Shown: positions 44,373-55,303, numbered from the stretch's first letter. The stretch: DNA of 64,000 nt from Mixophyes australis (GCA_036250195.1 JAVHZZ010000003.1:40211835-40275834), one strand, 5' to 3'. Numbers and translations are program-made. The notes: generated from the letters alone by a model not told the origin.

Positions 44373-45186
44373 GTATGTAATTGAAATTTCAACATTGAAC
44401 ATGTCGACACCATAAGGGTTGACAATCATAATGTCATATTGTCGACACAGTTAAAAGGTCATCACTCTGAATATCGGCATGTGCATTAGGTCGACACAGT
44501 TAAATGGTCGACATTGTGAATGTCGACAGCTTGTAAAGTCGACAGTCACAATGTCAACATAAAACAATACATTTAAACTGGCAATACAGTAAATAAAAAA
44601 ATGGAACTAAATGTACAAGAAGAAAAGCATGCCCGCTTCCCAAGCAGCTTAACCAACCCTATTGCTGCCAGCCTAGGCTGGTAGTAGCAAAATTGGAGGG
44701 CCTCTCTAGAGAATCCAGCCCCATGCTGACCAACCTGGGTCTGGTTTGGCTTTATGACAGGGGGACCCAACGCTGCGAGTTTCCCTATTATAATGCCACC
44801 AGCCCTGGCAAAGTCTAGTGTTGGTAATAGTAAAATTGGGGGGACCCCATACTTTTTTGCCCCTGATTTTGCTAGTACCAGCCTAATAGGGTTATAGGGT
44901 TAGTGAAACTGTTTGGGCAGGAAAGCAAGCATTTTTTTGTTACATTTAGTTCTGTTTTTTAATATTTACTGTATTGCTGGTTTAAATGTACTACTATATG
45001 TCGACGTTGTGACTGTCGACTTTACAACCTGTTGACATTCACAGAGTCAACCTTTTTACTGTGCCGATCTAAGGAACATGCCAACATTTACAATGACGAC
45101 CTTTAAATTGCATCAACATTATACCTGTCGACCTTATGGGGCCGACACTGTGAATGTTTGACATGTTTAATGTCATCATTGCATAC
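44373..45186. mobile_element. Long-TIR element with repeated GTCGAC motifs
   Basis: About 190 bp at each end are inverted copies of one another. Both arms are studded with GTCGAC or near versions (GTCGACACAGTTAAAAGG, GTCGACATTGTGAATGTC, GTCGACTTTACAA). The ends read GTATGTAATTG on the left and, as the inverse, CATTGCATAC on the right. The 400-bp centre itself has two inverted blocks around 'ctaccagcctaggctgg' and 'agcctaatagg'. No coding region. Confidence 0.75.
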
Positions 45187-45615
45187 CCAACCCGAGAGAG
45201 AGAAATCTTTATGATATATTTTGCAGGACGATTTATAGCATTGAGCTGACAATTTTATTAGCAGTAAATTGATTCATCAATCTAGTAAACAAAATCTTAC
45301 CTCACTCCCCCACCAAACCAGGGAAAAGTTGATCACACCCACAACCCAGTACCACACCTCCAGTCTACCTAACCACACTCGACATTTAAGGGTATGTTTA
45401 TAAGCTTTTGGGGGTTTTATCTTGTTTTAAGAGCTCAGCCTTTGGAAAGCGATTCACAAAGATTGCAGAACTGTGTGTAGATTGCAGATTTTAGTGTTCA
45501 CAAAGTCTATGAAGCTGGAGTTCACTTTCAATTGCACTTGTCTGTAGGCACATTTGTGCACATAAAGAAACATTTCAGGTCCATGGTTCTTGCAGTTCAT
45601 AAATGATCCTTAAGC
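45187..45615. other. Nothing recognised
   Basis: No supported feature. Confidence 0.4.
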
Positions 45616-45967
45616 ATACCTCCCAACTTTTGAGGTTGTGGAATAGGGATAATGAGCGACAGCACATGGGCAAGACGGGGAACCTCTGCCCCTGTAGAAA
45701 TAAAAGCACATAAAAATGGTTTACAGTCATCCAGGTCCCTCAGTGTCCACTGGGTCCCAGGTAAGAGCCTAATGGATGAGGATGTTCAGGCTCTGGCCCC
45801 CAGCCACCTCCCAATCACCCCTTCAGTGCCGCATGTAGTGCTATGGAGAGCAGCAGTGGATGGGACACACATTACAAGTATCCCACCCCAGGACGGATAT
45901 GATCACGAGTGTAACAGAACTCTTAAATCAGGACTGTCCCATCTAAATCAGGATGGTTGGGAGGTAT
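45616..45967. mobile_element. MITE with ATACCTCCCAAC ends
   Basis: ATACCTCCCAAC at the left is the inverse of GTTGGGAGGTAT at the right. The interior ('tcaggactgtccc', 'aaatcagga') matches the fragment inside the 22186 hAT element (24185-24270). The open frame crossing it has no recognisable domain. Confidence 0.75.
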
Positions 45968-45968
45968 A

Positions 45969-45976
45969 CCTTATGT
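45969..45976. repeat. Left target-site duplication CCTTATGT
   Basis: Identical to 47669-47676. Confidence 0.88.
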
Positions 45977-46127
45977 CAGTGGTTCCCAAACTTTTGCAGT
46001 TCACGGCACCCTTAGAGTCTCCAAATTTTTTCAAGGCACCCCTCCAAAATAATTACTGAGCAGTCCTGTTTTAGAAGTAGTTGGGTCACGACGAAAATAC
46101 TTATTTAGTTGTATGCAAAAATGCCCC

Positions 46128-47395
46128 CTCTGCATCCAGACACTCTGCCCCCTGTCACGCTATCCCCTCCTCTGCCCTCTCTCACGCTGTCCCCCCCTCC
46201 TGCCCCGCAGTCCCCCTCCTCTGCCCTCTCTCACGCTGTCCCCCTCCTCTGCCTTCTCTCACGCTGTCCCCTCCTCTGCCCTCTCTCATGCTGTCCCCCT
46301 CCTCTGCTCTCTGTCACACTGTCCCCCTCCTCTGCCGCGCTGTCCCCCTCCTCTGCCCTCTGTCACGCTGTCCCCCTCCTTTGCCCTCTCTCTCACTGTC
46401 CCCCTCCTCTGCCCTCTCTCACGCTGTACCCTCCTCTGCCCTCTCTCACGCTGTCTTCCTCCTCTGCCCTGCTGTCCCCCCTCCTCTGCCCCGCTGTCCC
46501 CCCCCTCTGCCCTCTCTCACGCTGTCCCCTCTGCTGCCCGCTGTCCCCCTCTGCTGCCCGCTGTCCCCCTCTGCTGTCACACTGTCCCCCTCTGCTGCCC
46601 GCTGTCCCCCTCTGCTGTCACACTGTCCCCCTCTGCTGCCCGCTTTCCCCCTCTGCTGCCCGCTGTCCCCCTCTGCTGTCACACTGTCCCCCTCTGCTGC
46701 CCGCTGTCCCCCTCTGCTGTCACACTGTCCCCCTCTGCTGCCCCCTGTCCCCCTCTGGTGCCCGCTGTCCTCCTCTGCTGTCACACTGTCCCCCTCTGCT
46801 GCCCGCTGTCCTCCTCTGCTGCCCGCTGTTCTCCTCTGCTGTCACACTGTCCCCCTCTGCTGCCCGCTTTCCCCCTCTGCTGCCCGCTGTCCCCCTCTGC
46901 TGCCACACTGTCCCCCTCTGCTGCCCGCTGTCCCCCTCTGCTGTCACACTGTCCCCCTCTGCTGCCCCCTGTCCCCCTCTGGTGCCCGCTGTCCTCCTCT
47001 GCTGTCACACTGTCCCCCTCTGCTGTCACACTGTCCCCCTCTGCTGCCCGCTGTCCCCCTCTGCTGCAACACTGTCCCCCTCTGCTGCCCGCTGTCCCCC
47101 TCTGCTGTCACACTGTCCCCATCTGCAGCACACTGTCCCCCTCTGCTGCCCGCTGTCCCCCTCTGCTGCCACATTGTACCCCTCTGCTACCCGCTGTCCC
47201 CCTCTGCTGCCACACTGTCCCCCTCTGCTGCCCGCTGTCCCCCTCTGCTGTCACACTGTCCCCCTCTGCTGCCCGCTGTCCCCCTCTGCTGCAACACTGT
47301 CCCCCTCTGCTGCCCGCTGTCCCCCTCTGCTGTCACACTGTCCCCATCTGCAGCACACTGTCCCCCTCTGCTGCCCGCTGTCCCCCTCTGCTGTC
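46128..47395. repeat. C/T-rich minisatellite, 20/21-bp units
   Basis: CCCCTCTGCTGCCCGCTGTC and CCCCTCTGCTGTCACACTGT alternate through most of the array, giving a ~41-bp dimer. The left part (46128-46520) uses a related unit with CCTCTCTCACGCTGT. All three forward frames stay open because the unit contains no stops; these long frames are artefacts. Confidence 0.92.
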
Positions 47396-47420
47396 ACGAT
47401 CCTTTTCACTCTGCTCCGCG

Positions 47421-47600
47421 CCAGCCATAAAAAAAAGAGAACACAGAAACTTAGCAATCCGCCGGGCGCCGGGACCCAGCAGCCTCCTCTCTCCCGCCGC
47501 TGTCACTGAATAGTGACAGCTGCAGGAGAGAGGAGGCTGCTGGGTCCCGGCGCCCGGCGGATTGCTAAGTTTCTGTGTTCTCTTTTTTCTTTATGGCTGG
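47421..47600. repeat. Long hairpin at the 3' side of copy A
   Basis: The arms, about 85 bp each, run from CCAGCCATAAAAAAAAGAG to the inverse TTTATGGCTGG, through GGGACCCAGCAGCCTCCTCT. The loop is around 'cactgaatagtg'. Confidence 0.92.
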
Positions 47601-47668
47601 CCCGCAGCACCCCAGTGACAGCGCCGCGGCACCCCTGGGAGCCGCGGCGCACACTTTGGGAACCGCCG

Positions 47669-47676
47669 CCTTATGT
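47669..47676. repeat. Right target-site duplication CCTTATGT
   Basis: Pairs with 45969-45976. Confidence 0.88.
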
Positions 47677-47764
47677 TCTCTTTCATTGAAATGTACCATT
47701 ATCAACATATACATATTCTTGAGAACATCTTTTATAACAATCTGTACCATCCTCCCTGTCTTGC

Positions 47765-47925
47765 TTTGCCCCTCCCAGAGTTCCTCTGGCCCCGGACCAC
47801 TGCCACTGGTCATCAAGCCCCGCATCCACAAGCATTCCATTGGGTGTCTACTCTTCCTGGAGATCAAGCGGAACCTGCAAAATTTGAGAGCCTACCGGAC
47901 ATTCCGGCTGAGTAGGCAAGTGTGT
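47765..47925 (+). other. GC-rich, exon-like island (identity unresolved)
   Basis: A C/T tract ending in CCCCTCCCAG looks like a splice acceptor. It is followed by about 150 bases of balanced, GC-richer sequence that is open in at least one frame, then AGGCAAGTGTGTG, a weak donor-like site. One frame holds LFLEIKRNLQ and FRLSRQVC. These loosely recall the EI[RK][RK]-x-Q and F-x-RL-x-R blocks of histone H3/CENP-A N-terminal helices. The match is short and needs gaps. It could equally be chance or a decayed repeat. Confidence 0.2.
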
Positions 47926-49125
47926 GTGCACTGTGCTATTAGAAATACTATTTTTTTCTGCTATAAGCACTTTAAAGAAAATATATTAAAAAAACAAAAC
48001 CAAATATATAATTTCCATTGCAAAAATTACCCCAAATCTGGTAGATGATAACTGTGCTTTGTCGTGCCCAATAAGCACATGTACCCTACAGCAGGCTTAT
48101 TTTTTTATGGTCTTAGGCTGTCAGGAGCAATTTGTTTTTATATGTTAGCATTATGGGCCCTCATTAGGCTACGCAGTATGAGAAATGCAGGATCTCTTGG
48201 TGATGTATTCAACGGTTATTATAATTTGTTAAACTTTCAATGCTTAAGGGTAATGTTCATAAAGCTTTCCTGTTTAGAAGTGATAGTTAACTGTAAATTA
48301 CTATTGTGGCTATTTTTTCTATATTTTATATAAATACCATATGATGACTATGTATGTCCTGTCTGGTGCATTTAAAAATAACAACGCTTACGTTACAATA
48401 AGCAAAGCTGAATAATGATAAAAGAGTGCCTAAGTTTAAACAGATCCTATACATAGTTATTTTGCTGGCAATTATAGATCATATCTGCAGGAAAATCTGT
48501 TCCTAATCATCCAGACTTGAATGGGTAGAGTAATCCTTTCCATATTAGATGTCTTAACCAATAAGTAGTACTGGTACATGTAATAAAATAAATATAACGG
48601 CAATTCTTTTGCACGGGTGCCAGGTTTGCAGCGCTGGTTGTCTATTAGGCCCTCAGGTGGGTTAACTACAGGAATGTTTGGCTCATTCACTTACGTTAGT
48701 CCAACTTTGAAAATGTCATTCCAAATTTCACAATTTGTCTCTCAAAGGTATGGCAGTCGTCCTGTGACTGGGATGAAACTAATTGCTTCAGCTAAGCATT
48801 TGAATATTGTAGCAAGGTTCCTAAAATATAATAATTGAACACAATCCATGTTGTGAATATGGGAACAGCCACGTTGACAACAAGTCATAGTAGAAATCTG
48901 TTTTTCTGGTATAATATATATATGAACATACAAATCACCATTATGTTCTACTTATTATGTATTTATGGTAGTATGCAATCATCTTTATTTTTTGGCCTCT
49001 TTCAAGTTCACAGTTCTGTGACCAGTATAAGGAGACAATTTGCAAATTAGACCCAGGTCTTCATTTCTCTAAATTTATGTCAATAAGTGCCTGTCAAATC
49101 ATGATCCTCTGTTGTAGTATGAATT
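47926..49125. other. Nothing recognised
   Basis: AT-rich sequence between the two sibling hAT insertions; the short frames show no known motif. Confidence 0.4.
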
Positions 49126-49133
49126 CATTAGAC
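49126..49133. repeat. Left target-site duplication CATTAGAC
   Basis: Identical to 50934-50941. Confidence 0.88.
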
Positions 49134-49309
49134 CAGTGGTTCCCAAACTTTTGCAGTTCGCGGCACCCTTAGAGTCTCCAAATTTTTTCAAGGCACCCCT
49201 CCAAAATAATTATTGAGCAGTTTTAGAAGTAGTTGGGTCAAAAAATTGTAATAAGTATTTAGGTCAGGACAGAAATACTTTTTTAGTTGTATGCAAAAAT
49301 GCCTCCTCT

Positions 49310-50640
49310 GCATCCAGACACTCTGCCCTCAGGCACTCTGCCCCCTCTGCATCCAGACACACTGCCCCCTCTGCATCCAGACATACTGCCCTCTCTCACA
49401 TTGCCCCCTCTGCCCTCTGTCACGCTGTCCCTCCTTCTCTGCTCTGTCACGCTGTCGCCCCTCCTCTGCCCTCTCTCACAATGTCCCCCTCCTCTGCCCT
49501 CTCACACGCTGTCCCCTCCTCTGCCCTCTCACACGCTGTCCCCTCCACTGCCCCTCTCACGCTGTGTCCCCCTCCACTGCCCCTCTCATGATGTGCCCCC
49601 TCCACTGCCCCTCTCACACTGTGTCCTATCCTCTGCCCCGCTGTCCCCATCCTCTGCTCTCTGTCCCCCTCCTCTGCCCAGCTGTCCCCATCCTCTGCTC
49701 TCTGTCCCCCTCCTCTGCCCCGCTGTCACCATCCTCTGCTCTCTGTCCCCATCCTCTGCTCTCTGTCCCCCTTCTCTGCCCCGCTGTCCCCATCCTCTGC
49801 TCTCTGTCCCCATCCTCTGCCCCGCTGTCACCATCCTCTGCTCTCTGTCCATCTTCTCTGCCCCGCTGTCACCATCCTCTGCTCTCTGTCCCCATCATCT
49901 GCTCTCTGTCCCCCTCCTCTGCCCCGCTGTCACCATCCTCTGCTCTCTGTCCCCCTCCTCTGCTCTCTGTCCCCATCCTCTTCTCTCTGTCCCCCTCCTC
50001 TGCCCCGCTCTCACCACCCTCTGCTCTCTGTCCCCATCCTCTGCTCTCTGTCCCCATCCTCTGCCCTCTGTCCCCATCCTCTGCTCTCTGTCCCCCTCCT
50101 CTGCCCTGCTGTCACCATCCTCTGCTCTCTGTCCCCCTCCTCTGTCCCGCTGTCACCATCCTCTGCTCTCTGTCCCCCTCCTCTGCTCTCTGTCCCCCTC
50201 CTCTGCCCCGCTATCCCATCCTCTGCTCTCTGTCCCCATCCTCTGCTCTCTGTCCCCATCCTCTGCCCTCTGTCCCCATCCTCTGCCCCGCTGTCCCCAT
50301 CCTCTGCTCTCTGTCCCCATCCTCTGCTTTCTGTCCCCCTCCTCTGCCCCGCTGTCCCTATCCTCTGCTTTCTTTCCCCATCCTCTGCTCTCTGTCCCCA
50401 TCCTCTGCCCTCTGTCCCCATCCTCTGCTCTCTGTCCCCCTCCTCTGCCCCGCTGTCACCATCCTCTGCTCTCTGTCCCCCTCCTCTGCCCCACTGTCCC
50501 CATCCTCTGCTCTCTGTCCCCCTCCTCTGCCCTGCTGTCACCATCCTCTGCTCTCTGTCCCCATCCTCTGCTCTCTGTCCCCCTCCACTGCCCCGCTGTC
50601 ACCATCCTCTGCTCTCTGTCCCCCTCCTCAGCCCCGCTGT
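49310..50640. repeat. C/T-rich minisatellite, about 18-19-bp units
   Basis: Mostly CCTCTGCTCTCTGTCCCCAT and CCTCTGCCCCGCTGTC units in irregular order. The left end (49310-49620) keeps older forms with CATCCAGACACTCTG and CTCTCACACTG. The long frames on both strands are by-products. Confidence 0.92.
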
Positions 50641-50673
50641 CGCGATCCCTCTCACTCTGCCCCGCGCCAGGCA

Positions 50674-50865
50674 CCAGCCATAAAAAAAAACATCAACACA
50701 GAAACTTACCAATCCGTCGGGCGCCGGGACCCAGCAGCCTCCTCTCTCCCGCAGCTTGTTACTGACGTCGATATTCAGTGACAGCTGCGGGAGAGAGGAG
50801 GCTGCTGGGTCCTGGCGCCCGACGGATTAGTAAGTTTCTGTGTTGTTGTTTTTTTTTATGGCTGG
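50674..50865. repeat. Long hairpin at the 3' side of copy B
   Basis: The arm design matches copy A (CCAGCCATAAAAAAAAAC ... TTTTTATGGCTGG, with GGGACCCAGCAGCCTCCTCT). The loop is larger, around 'gacgtcgatattcag'. Confidence 0.92.
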
Positions 50866-50933
50866 CCCGCGGCACCCCAGTGACAGCGCCGCGGCACCCC
50901 TGGGAGCCGCGGCGCACAGTTTGGGAACCGCCG

Positions 50934-50941
50934 CATTAGAC
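50934..50941. repeat. Right target-site duplication CATTAGAC
   Basis: Pairs with 49126-49133. Confidence 0.88.
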
Positions 50942-51448
50942 GTAAAGCACATCTCCAAATAATTATTTTCCACCCCTTTATAAACAAAAAATAGATAGTG
51001 GAATACTTGTATAAAGAAGTTTGAAATATATGTTTATGTTTGGTGAAGAGAGAGGTCAGAGTGTCACAAAAATAGCATTATATTTCACTTTAGTGGTCAT
51101 AGTATGCCTCATACTTGCCAGAAAAGCAAAACATAAAAATATATTTCACAGTTATTCATGCACTACATTTGAGCAATGCATACAGCTTCTCTGCTTCATT
51201 CCTCATTCCTCCATCCACCAGATACTTTAGCCCTCCAAATTATACCCAGCACACAGCCTCAAGTGCAAGAGCTATCAAACAGAACTATAATTCTCTTCCA
51301 CATTGTGACAGTTTTCCTTCTCTTGTTTCAAAACAAACAAGTATGCTAAAATATGATTTAATATAATGGTAATAAAGATATAAAATGTTCAAAAGGCAGC
51401 TTAAATTATATTAGGAATAATGCACCTGCTATTTAGGGTCTTAGTGCT
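50942..51448. other. Nothing recognised
   Basis: No supported feature. Confidence 0.4.
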
Positions 51449-51456
51449 ATTTAGAG
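51449..51456. repeat. Left target-site duplication ATTTAGAG
   Basis: Identical to 52042-52049. Confidence 0.88.
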
Positions 51457-52041
51457 TAGAGATGCTCACAGACCCCCGTGAACTGGTTTTGGTTTTGGAT
51501 ATGGATTAGCTTCCTGTTTGGGTTTGGCAAAACTGACCTTATGTGTTTTGGTTTTGGTTTTGGATTTTTTAGAAAAAAATCCTAAAATATGCTAAAATCA
51601 CATAATTTTGCTCCTTTTTTGTTCCTACATTATTATTAACATCAATAACACTAATTTCAAATCATTTGCAGTCAACTTTGACCACCTCACAGGTCACAAT
51701 ATTATTTTTATACACTTTTGGACAAATACTGCAGCAACCTGGCTGGATGGTAAGCGACAGAGCAATGACACAAACACACGGCAGTTCCTAGCAAATCTAG
51801 GATACATTGGCACACAGCAGTGGCAGAAAAGAAAAATGGTGCAAGATGGAATTGTCCGCCCACCCTCCCACCCGCTGTTATGTTGCATCTTAAAAAGGGA
51901 TCCAAAAATCGTGAGATTAGAGATCCGACGACGTAACGATGAAGTTTTGCCTTGTTTTCAAATCCGAAAAAGCGCGAAAGTACCGGCTCTGCTAAGTTCG
52001 GGTATGTTCGGTTCTTGGGGAACCGAGTCTGAGCATCTCTA
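51457..52041 (-). mobile_element. Short nonautonomous hAT derivative with perfect 8-bp duplication
   Basis: Starts TAGAGATGCTCACAGACCCC and ends TCTGAGCATCTCTA, flanked by ATTTAGAG on both sides. Reverse-complemented, its start (TAGAGATGCTCAGACTCGG) resembles the left end of the intact hAT at 31503 (TAGAGATGAGCGCACTCGG). Inner words 'cggatct' and 'ggatcc' are shared too. The same family occurs at 40619-41127 and 1-95. No transposase frame. Confidence 0.85.
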
Positions 52042-52049
52042 ATTTAGAG
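52042..52049. repeat. Right target-site duplication ATTTAGAG
   Basis: Pairs with 51449-51456. Confidence 0.88.
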
Positions 52050-52338
52050 TTAGTTGTTCAATACACCGCAAACTTTTTTAAGGGATTGTTTGCTAACAGC
52101 ATCAATGCCTGGGAGGAGGAAACTGTTTATTCTATATGGAGAACAATCAGTGCTGTTTCTTAGACAAAATGTTCATGTGGACTCTCATCCAATACAAGAA
52201 ATGTATCCAATCTTGTGCACTACTTAAAATATATTAAATTAATTAACTATTGTAGACAAATGGATGCCTACAATATAGATAATTACATATACAGTTGAAT
52301 ATATGAAGATGCTGCATATCACATTTGTCTTTTTTTTC

Positions 52339-52343
52339 CCTAG
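52339..52343. repeat. Left Gypsy target-site duplication CCTAG
   Basis: Identical to 57959-57963; five bases is the usual length for LTR retrotransposons of this group. Confidence 0.85.
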
Positions 52344-52728
52344 TGTCACTCACCGGACTGTGAGTGCTTCTTCTCGGACCTTTAGGAACCGTGGCCGTCC
52401 TCCATCCTGAGGTTCTGCGCATGCGCAGCCCTTTCAAATCCTTCAGTACATGTTCCTTTAACTTAATTGGCAGATCAGGCAACACTCCCTATATTAAGCA
52501 CCGGTGGTCAACACCAGGTGGCCTGATCTTGGAGTCTCATTCCTCATGAGTCTCTGAAGGTGTTCCTGTGTTTCCTCGTGTATTCAGCGCTGCTGATTCC
52601 TGTGGTTTCCAAACCACTTCTACCTCTGTGGTTCCCATACCACTTCTACTCTCCTGTGTATCATCGTGACTGTTAGCTGATTCCTATCCGCTGCCTCCGT
52701 GCACTACAGTCTTCTAACCACTTCAACT
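52344..52728 (+). repeat. Truncated 5' LTR
   Basis: Near-identical to the first ~411 bp of the right LTR. It lacks one 26-bp copy of the 'tgtggtttccaaaccacttctac' repeat and breaks off after CACTTCAACT. A possible TATA-type box, CCCTATATTAAGC, lies at about 52488-52500. Confidence 0.88.
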
Positions 52729-52762
52729 GAAGTTAGGGTCCCTGGAGTCCTCTCCATCTTCT

Positions 52763-55303
52763 ATGAAATTAAAAGTCTGCGCTTTTGATGTTACTATTTC
52801 CTTTGCTACCAAATCCTTTGAGTCACAGGCATTGATTGATTCTGGAGCAGCAGGAAATTTCATTTCTAAATCCCTAGTGAATCAATGGTCCCTACCAGTG
52901 ATTACTTTAAAAACACAGATTACTGTGACTGCTATAGATGGATCACGTCTCATCAATGGTCTCATCACCGAGAGTACGTCTCCAGTAACACTTCAGATTG
53001 GTGTGCTGCACCATGAAGAAATCTCGTTTTTAATTCTTCCAGTTACGACAAGTCCGATTGTCTTAGGCCTTCCATGGCTTCAGTGTCACTCTCCCCAGAT
53101 TGACTGGCGCACTCCTCAAGTTACGTCTTGGGGAGCTGAATGTCATCATCGTTGCCTTTCCCAAGTCATTCCTCTTAAAGTACAGCAATCTTCCATCTCA
53201 TCTTCCTCACCGGGACTCCCTCCTCAGTATGCTTCATTTGCCGATGTGTTTGATAAAGCTCAGTCTGAACGTCTTCCTCCTCATCGTTCTTGGGATTGTC
53301 CGATCGACCTTCTACCTGGCAAGACTCCTCCCAGGGGTCGGGTCTATCCACTTTCGTTACCTGAAACTCAAGCCACATCTGAGTATATACAGGAGAATCT
53401 CCAGCGAGGGTTTATTCGACCTTCCACCTCTCCCACTGGAGCCGGATTCTTCTTCGTTAAAAAGAAGGATGGATCACTACATCCCTGCATAGATTTTCGT
53501 GGACTCAACGCCATTACTTTTAAGAATCGGTATCCCATTCCGCTGATCACTGAGTTATTTGATCGCATCAAGGGAGCTCGGATCTTTACCAAATTGGATC
53601 TTCGTGGTGCCTACAATTTAATTAGAATCCGTTCCGGTGACGAATGGAAGACAGCGTTCAACACCAGAGATGGGCATTATGAATATCTAGTAATGCCTTT
53701 CGGGTTGTGCAATGCCCCCGCTGTTTTCCAAGGCTTCATCAATGAGATCTTTCGGGACTTATTATATGTATGTGTCGTTGTCTACCTGGACGACATATTG
53801 ATCTTTTCACAGGACCTGCCTTCTCATCACCAACATGTGGCAGAAGTCCTCTCCAGACTCCGGAAAAATTCATTGTTCTGTAAATTAGAAAAATGTTCAT
53901 TCGAGTTGCCCCAGATTCCATTCTTGGGGTATATAGTTTCCGGAGTTGGCCTGAAGATGGATCCAGACAAGGTGAATGCTGTATTACATTGGCCCCAGCC
54001 AACTACTCTTCGTGCTATCCAGCGTTTTTTAGGTTTTGCCAATTACTATAGACGCTTCATTCAAGACTTTTCATCCATTGCATCCCCTATTGTGGCCCTG
54101 ACTCGTAAAGGGGCTAATACTAAGCAATGGTCATCTGAGGCTCTCCAAGCCTTTCAAATTCTCAAAGAGTCCTTCTCCTCTGCTCCCATTCTTCGACAGC
54201 CTGATGTGACACTTCCCTTCTTCCTAGAAGTAGATGCCTCTAATGTGGGCTTAGGAGCCATTCTCTCCCAACGCTCGGAGCAACAAAAATTCCATCCTTG
54301 TGCCTTCTACTCTCGGGGTCTCCTGCCTGCAGAGAGAAATTATACTATCGGGGACAAGGAGTTGCTGGCTATCAAAGCTGCATTAGAGGAGTGGAGATAC
54401 TTATTGGAAGGAGCTCGCCATCCGGTGACGATTTTCACGGATCATAAGAACCTGTCATATCTACAATCTGCTCAATGCTTGAATCCTCGTCAAGCAAGAT
54501 GGTCTCTTTTCTTTTCCCGTTTTGAATTAATTATAACCTTCAAACCAGCTGCTAAGAACAAAAAAGCTGACGCTCTATCTCGAGCTTTTGTGACGTCCTC
54601 TGACGTTGAAGAGGTTCCCAACCATGCTATTCTAGACCCCAAATGTATCTCGCTGGCTGCTTCATCCACCAATACGCTACCATTTGGGAAGACCCTCGTG
54701 CCTCCTACTCTGAGGAGGAAAATCCTTTCGTGGTTCCATGCCTCTCGTTTTTCTGGACACGCCGGTGAACGCAAGACCTTTGAGATTCTCTCTCGAAGTT
54801 ACTGGTGGCCTTCGATGAGGAGAGACGTCAAAGAGTATATTGCGTCCTGTGATTTATGTTCTCAGTTCAAATCCTCCCGCAGAACTCCAGCAGGTTTGCT
54901 GCGACCACTACCCATTCCGTCCAAGCCTTGGACTCATATTAGTATGGATTTCGTTACTGATTTGCCACCTAGTAAGAATTATAATACTATTTGGGTAGTG
55001 GTAGACAGATTTTCGAAGATGGCTCATTTTGTCCCTTTGTCTGGTTTGCCTTCCTCGGCTACTCTGGCTGAACATTTCATTAAAGAAATCTTTCGTATCC
55101 ATGGATGCCCGTCTGAGATTGTGTCAGATAGAGGAGTACAATTCGTTTCCAGATTCTGGCGGGCCCTTTGTAAAACCTTGGGCATACGATTAGCACTCTC
55201 ATCTTCTTACCATCCGCAATCTAACGGACAAACTGAAGGGTCAATCAAGATCTCGAGACCTTTATTAGGATGTTCTCGTCAGCCAATCAAGACAACTGGG
55301 TAG
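52763..55303 (+). pseudogene. pol: Gypsy pol: protease, reverse transcriptase, RNase H, integrase (part 1)
   Basis: An 846-codon frame without internal stop. The first Met is probably not the native start, since gag is missing. Domains in order: aspartic protease with LIDSGAAGNF (Asp about 26); reverse transcriptase about 225-400 with KKDGSLHPCIDFRGLN and the catalytic YLDDILIFS (about 340); RNase H from about 480 (EVDASNVGLGA); the HHCC zinc motif of integrase (about 658-700, ending C-x2-C in CDLCSQ). The integrase core has MDFVTD, SDRG and the Glu of NGQTE. Just after that Glu, near 55235, a single-base loss shifts the frame, and it ends at 55303 with unrelated residues. Integrase is therefore split, and this copy cannot complete its own cycle. 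Confidence 0.9.

Larger units (their letters stand above)
45977..47668. mobile_element. Nonautonomous hAT element with minisatellite and hairpin, copy A
   Basis: Starts CAGTGGTTCCCAAACTTTTG and ends CACACTTTGGGAACCGCCG; the CAGNGGTTC...AAA-type end is typical of hAT (Charlie-like) families. A perfect 8-bp duplication CCTTATGT flanks it. Inside are a C/T-rich minisatellite (46128-47395) and a 180-bp inverted repeat (47421-47600). It inserted one base beyond the end of the MITE at 45616-45967. No transposase. Confidence 0.9.
49134..50933. mobile_element. Nonautonomous hAT element with minisatellite and hairpin, copy B
   Basis: The ends are the same as in copy A (CAGTGGTTCCCAAACTTTTG, TTTGGGAACCGCCG) with a different perfect duplication, CATTAGAC. 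The first ~170 bp and last ~260 bp align closely with copy A. The minisatellite between them has diverged in unit sequence. No transposase. Confidence 0.9.

Noticed and set aside
46081..47513. Three overlapping open frames of 449-466 codons rich in Pro, Cys and Leu
   Set aside because: They cover the C/T-rich minisatellite of a hAT element; the repeat unit has no stop in any frame, so all frames stay open.
48472..48690. Minus-strand frame starting NEPNIPVVNPPEGL
   Set aside because: Looks exon-like for about 30 residues but has no splice context or recognisable domain, and the remainder is AT-rich filler.
49287..50781. Long frames on both strands (for example 492 and 496 codons)
   Set aside because: Same explanation: minisatellite of hAT copy B, with no domain and only repeat-derived residues.
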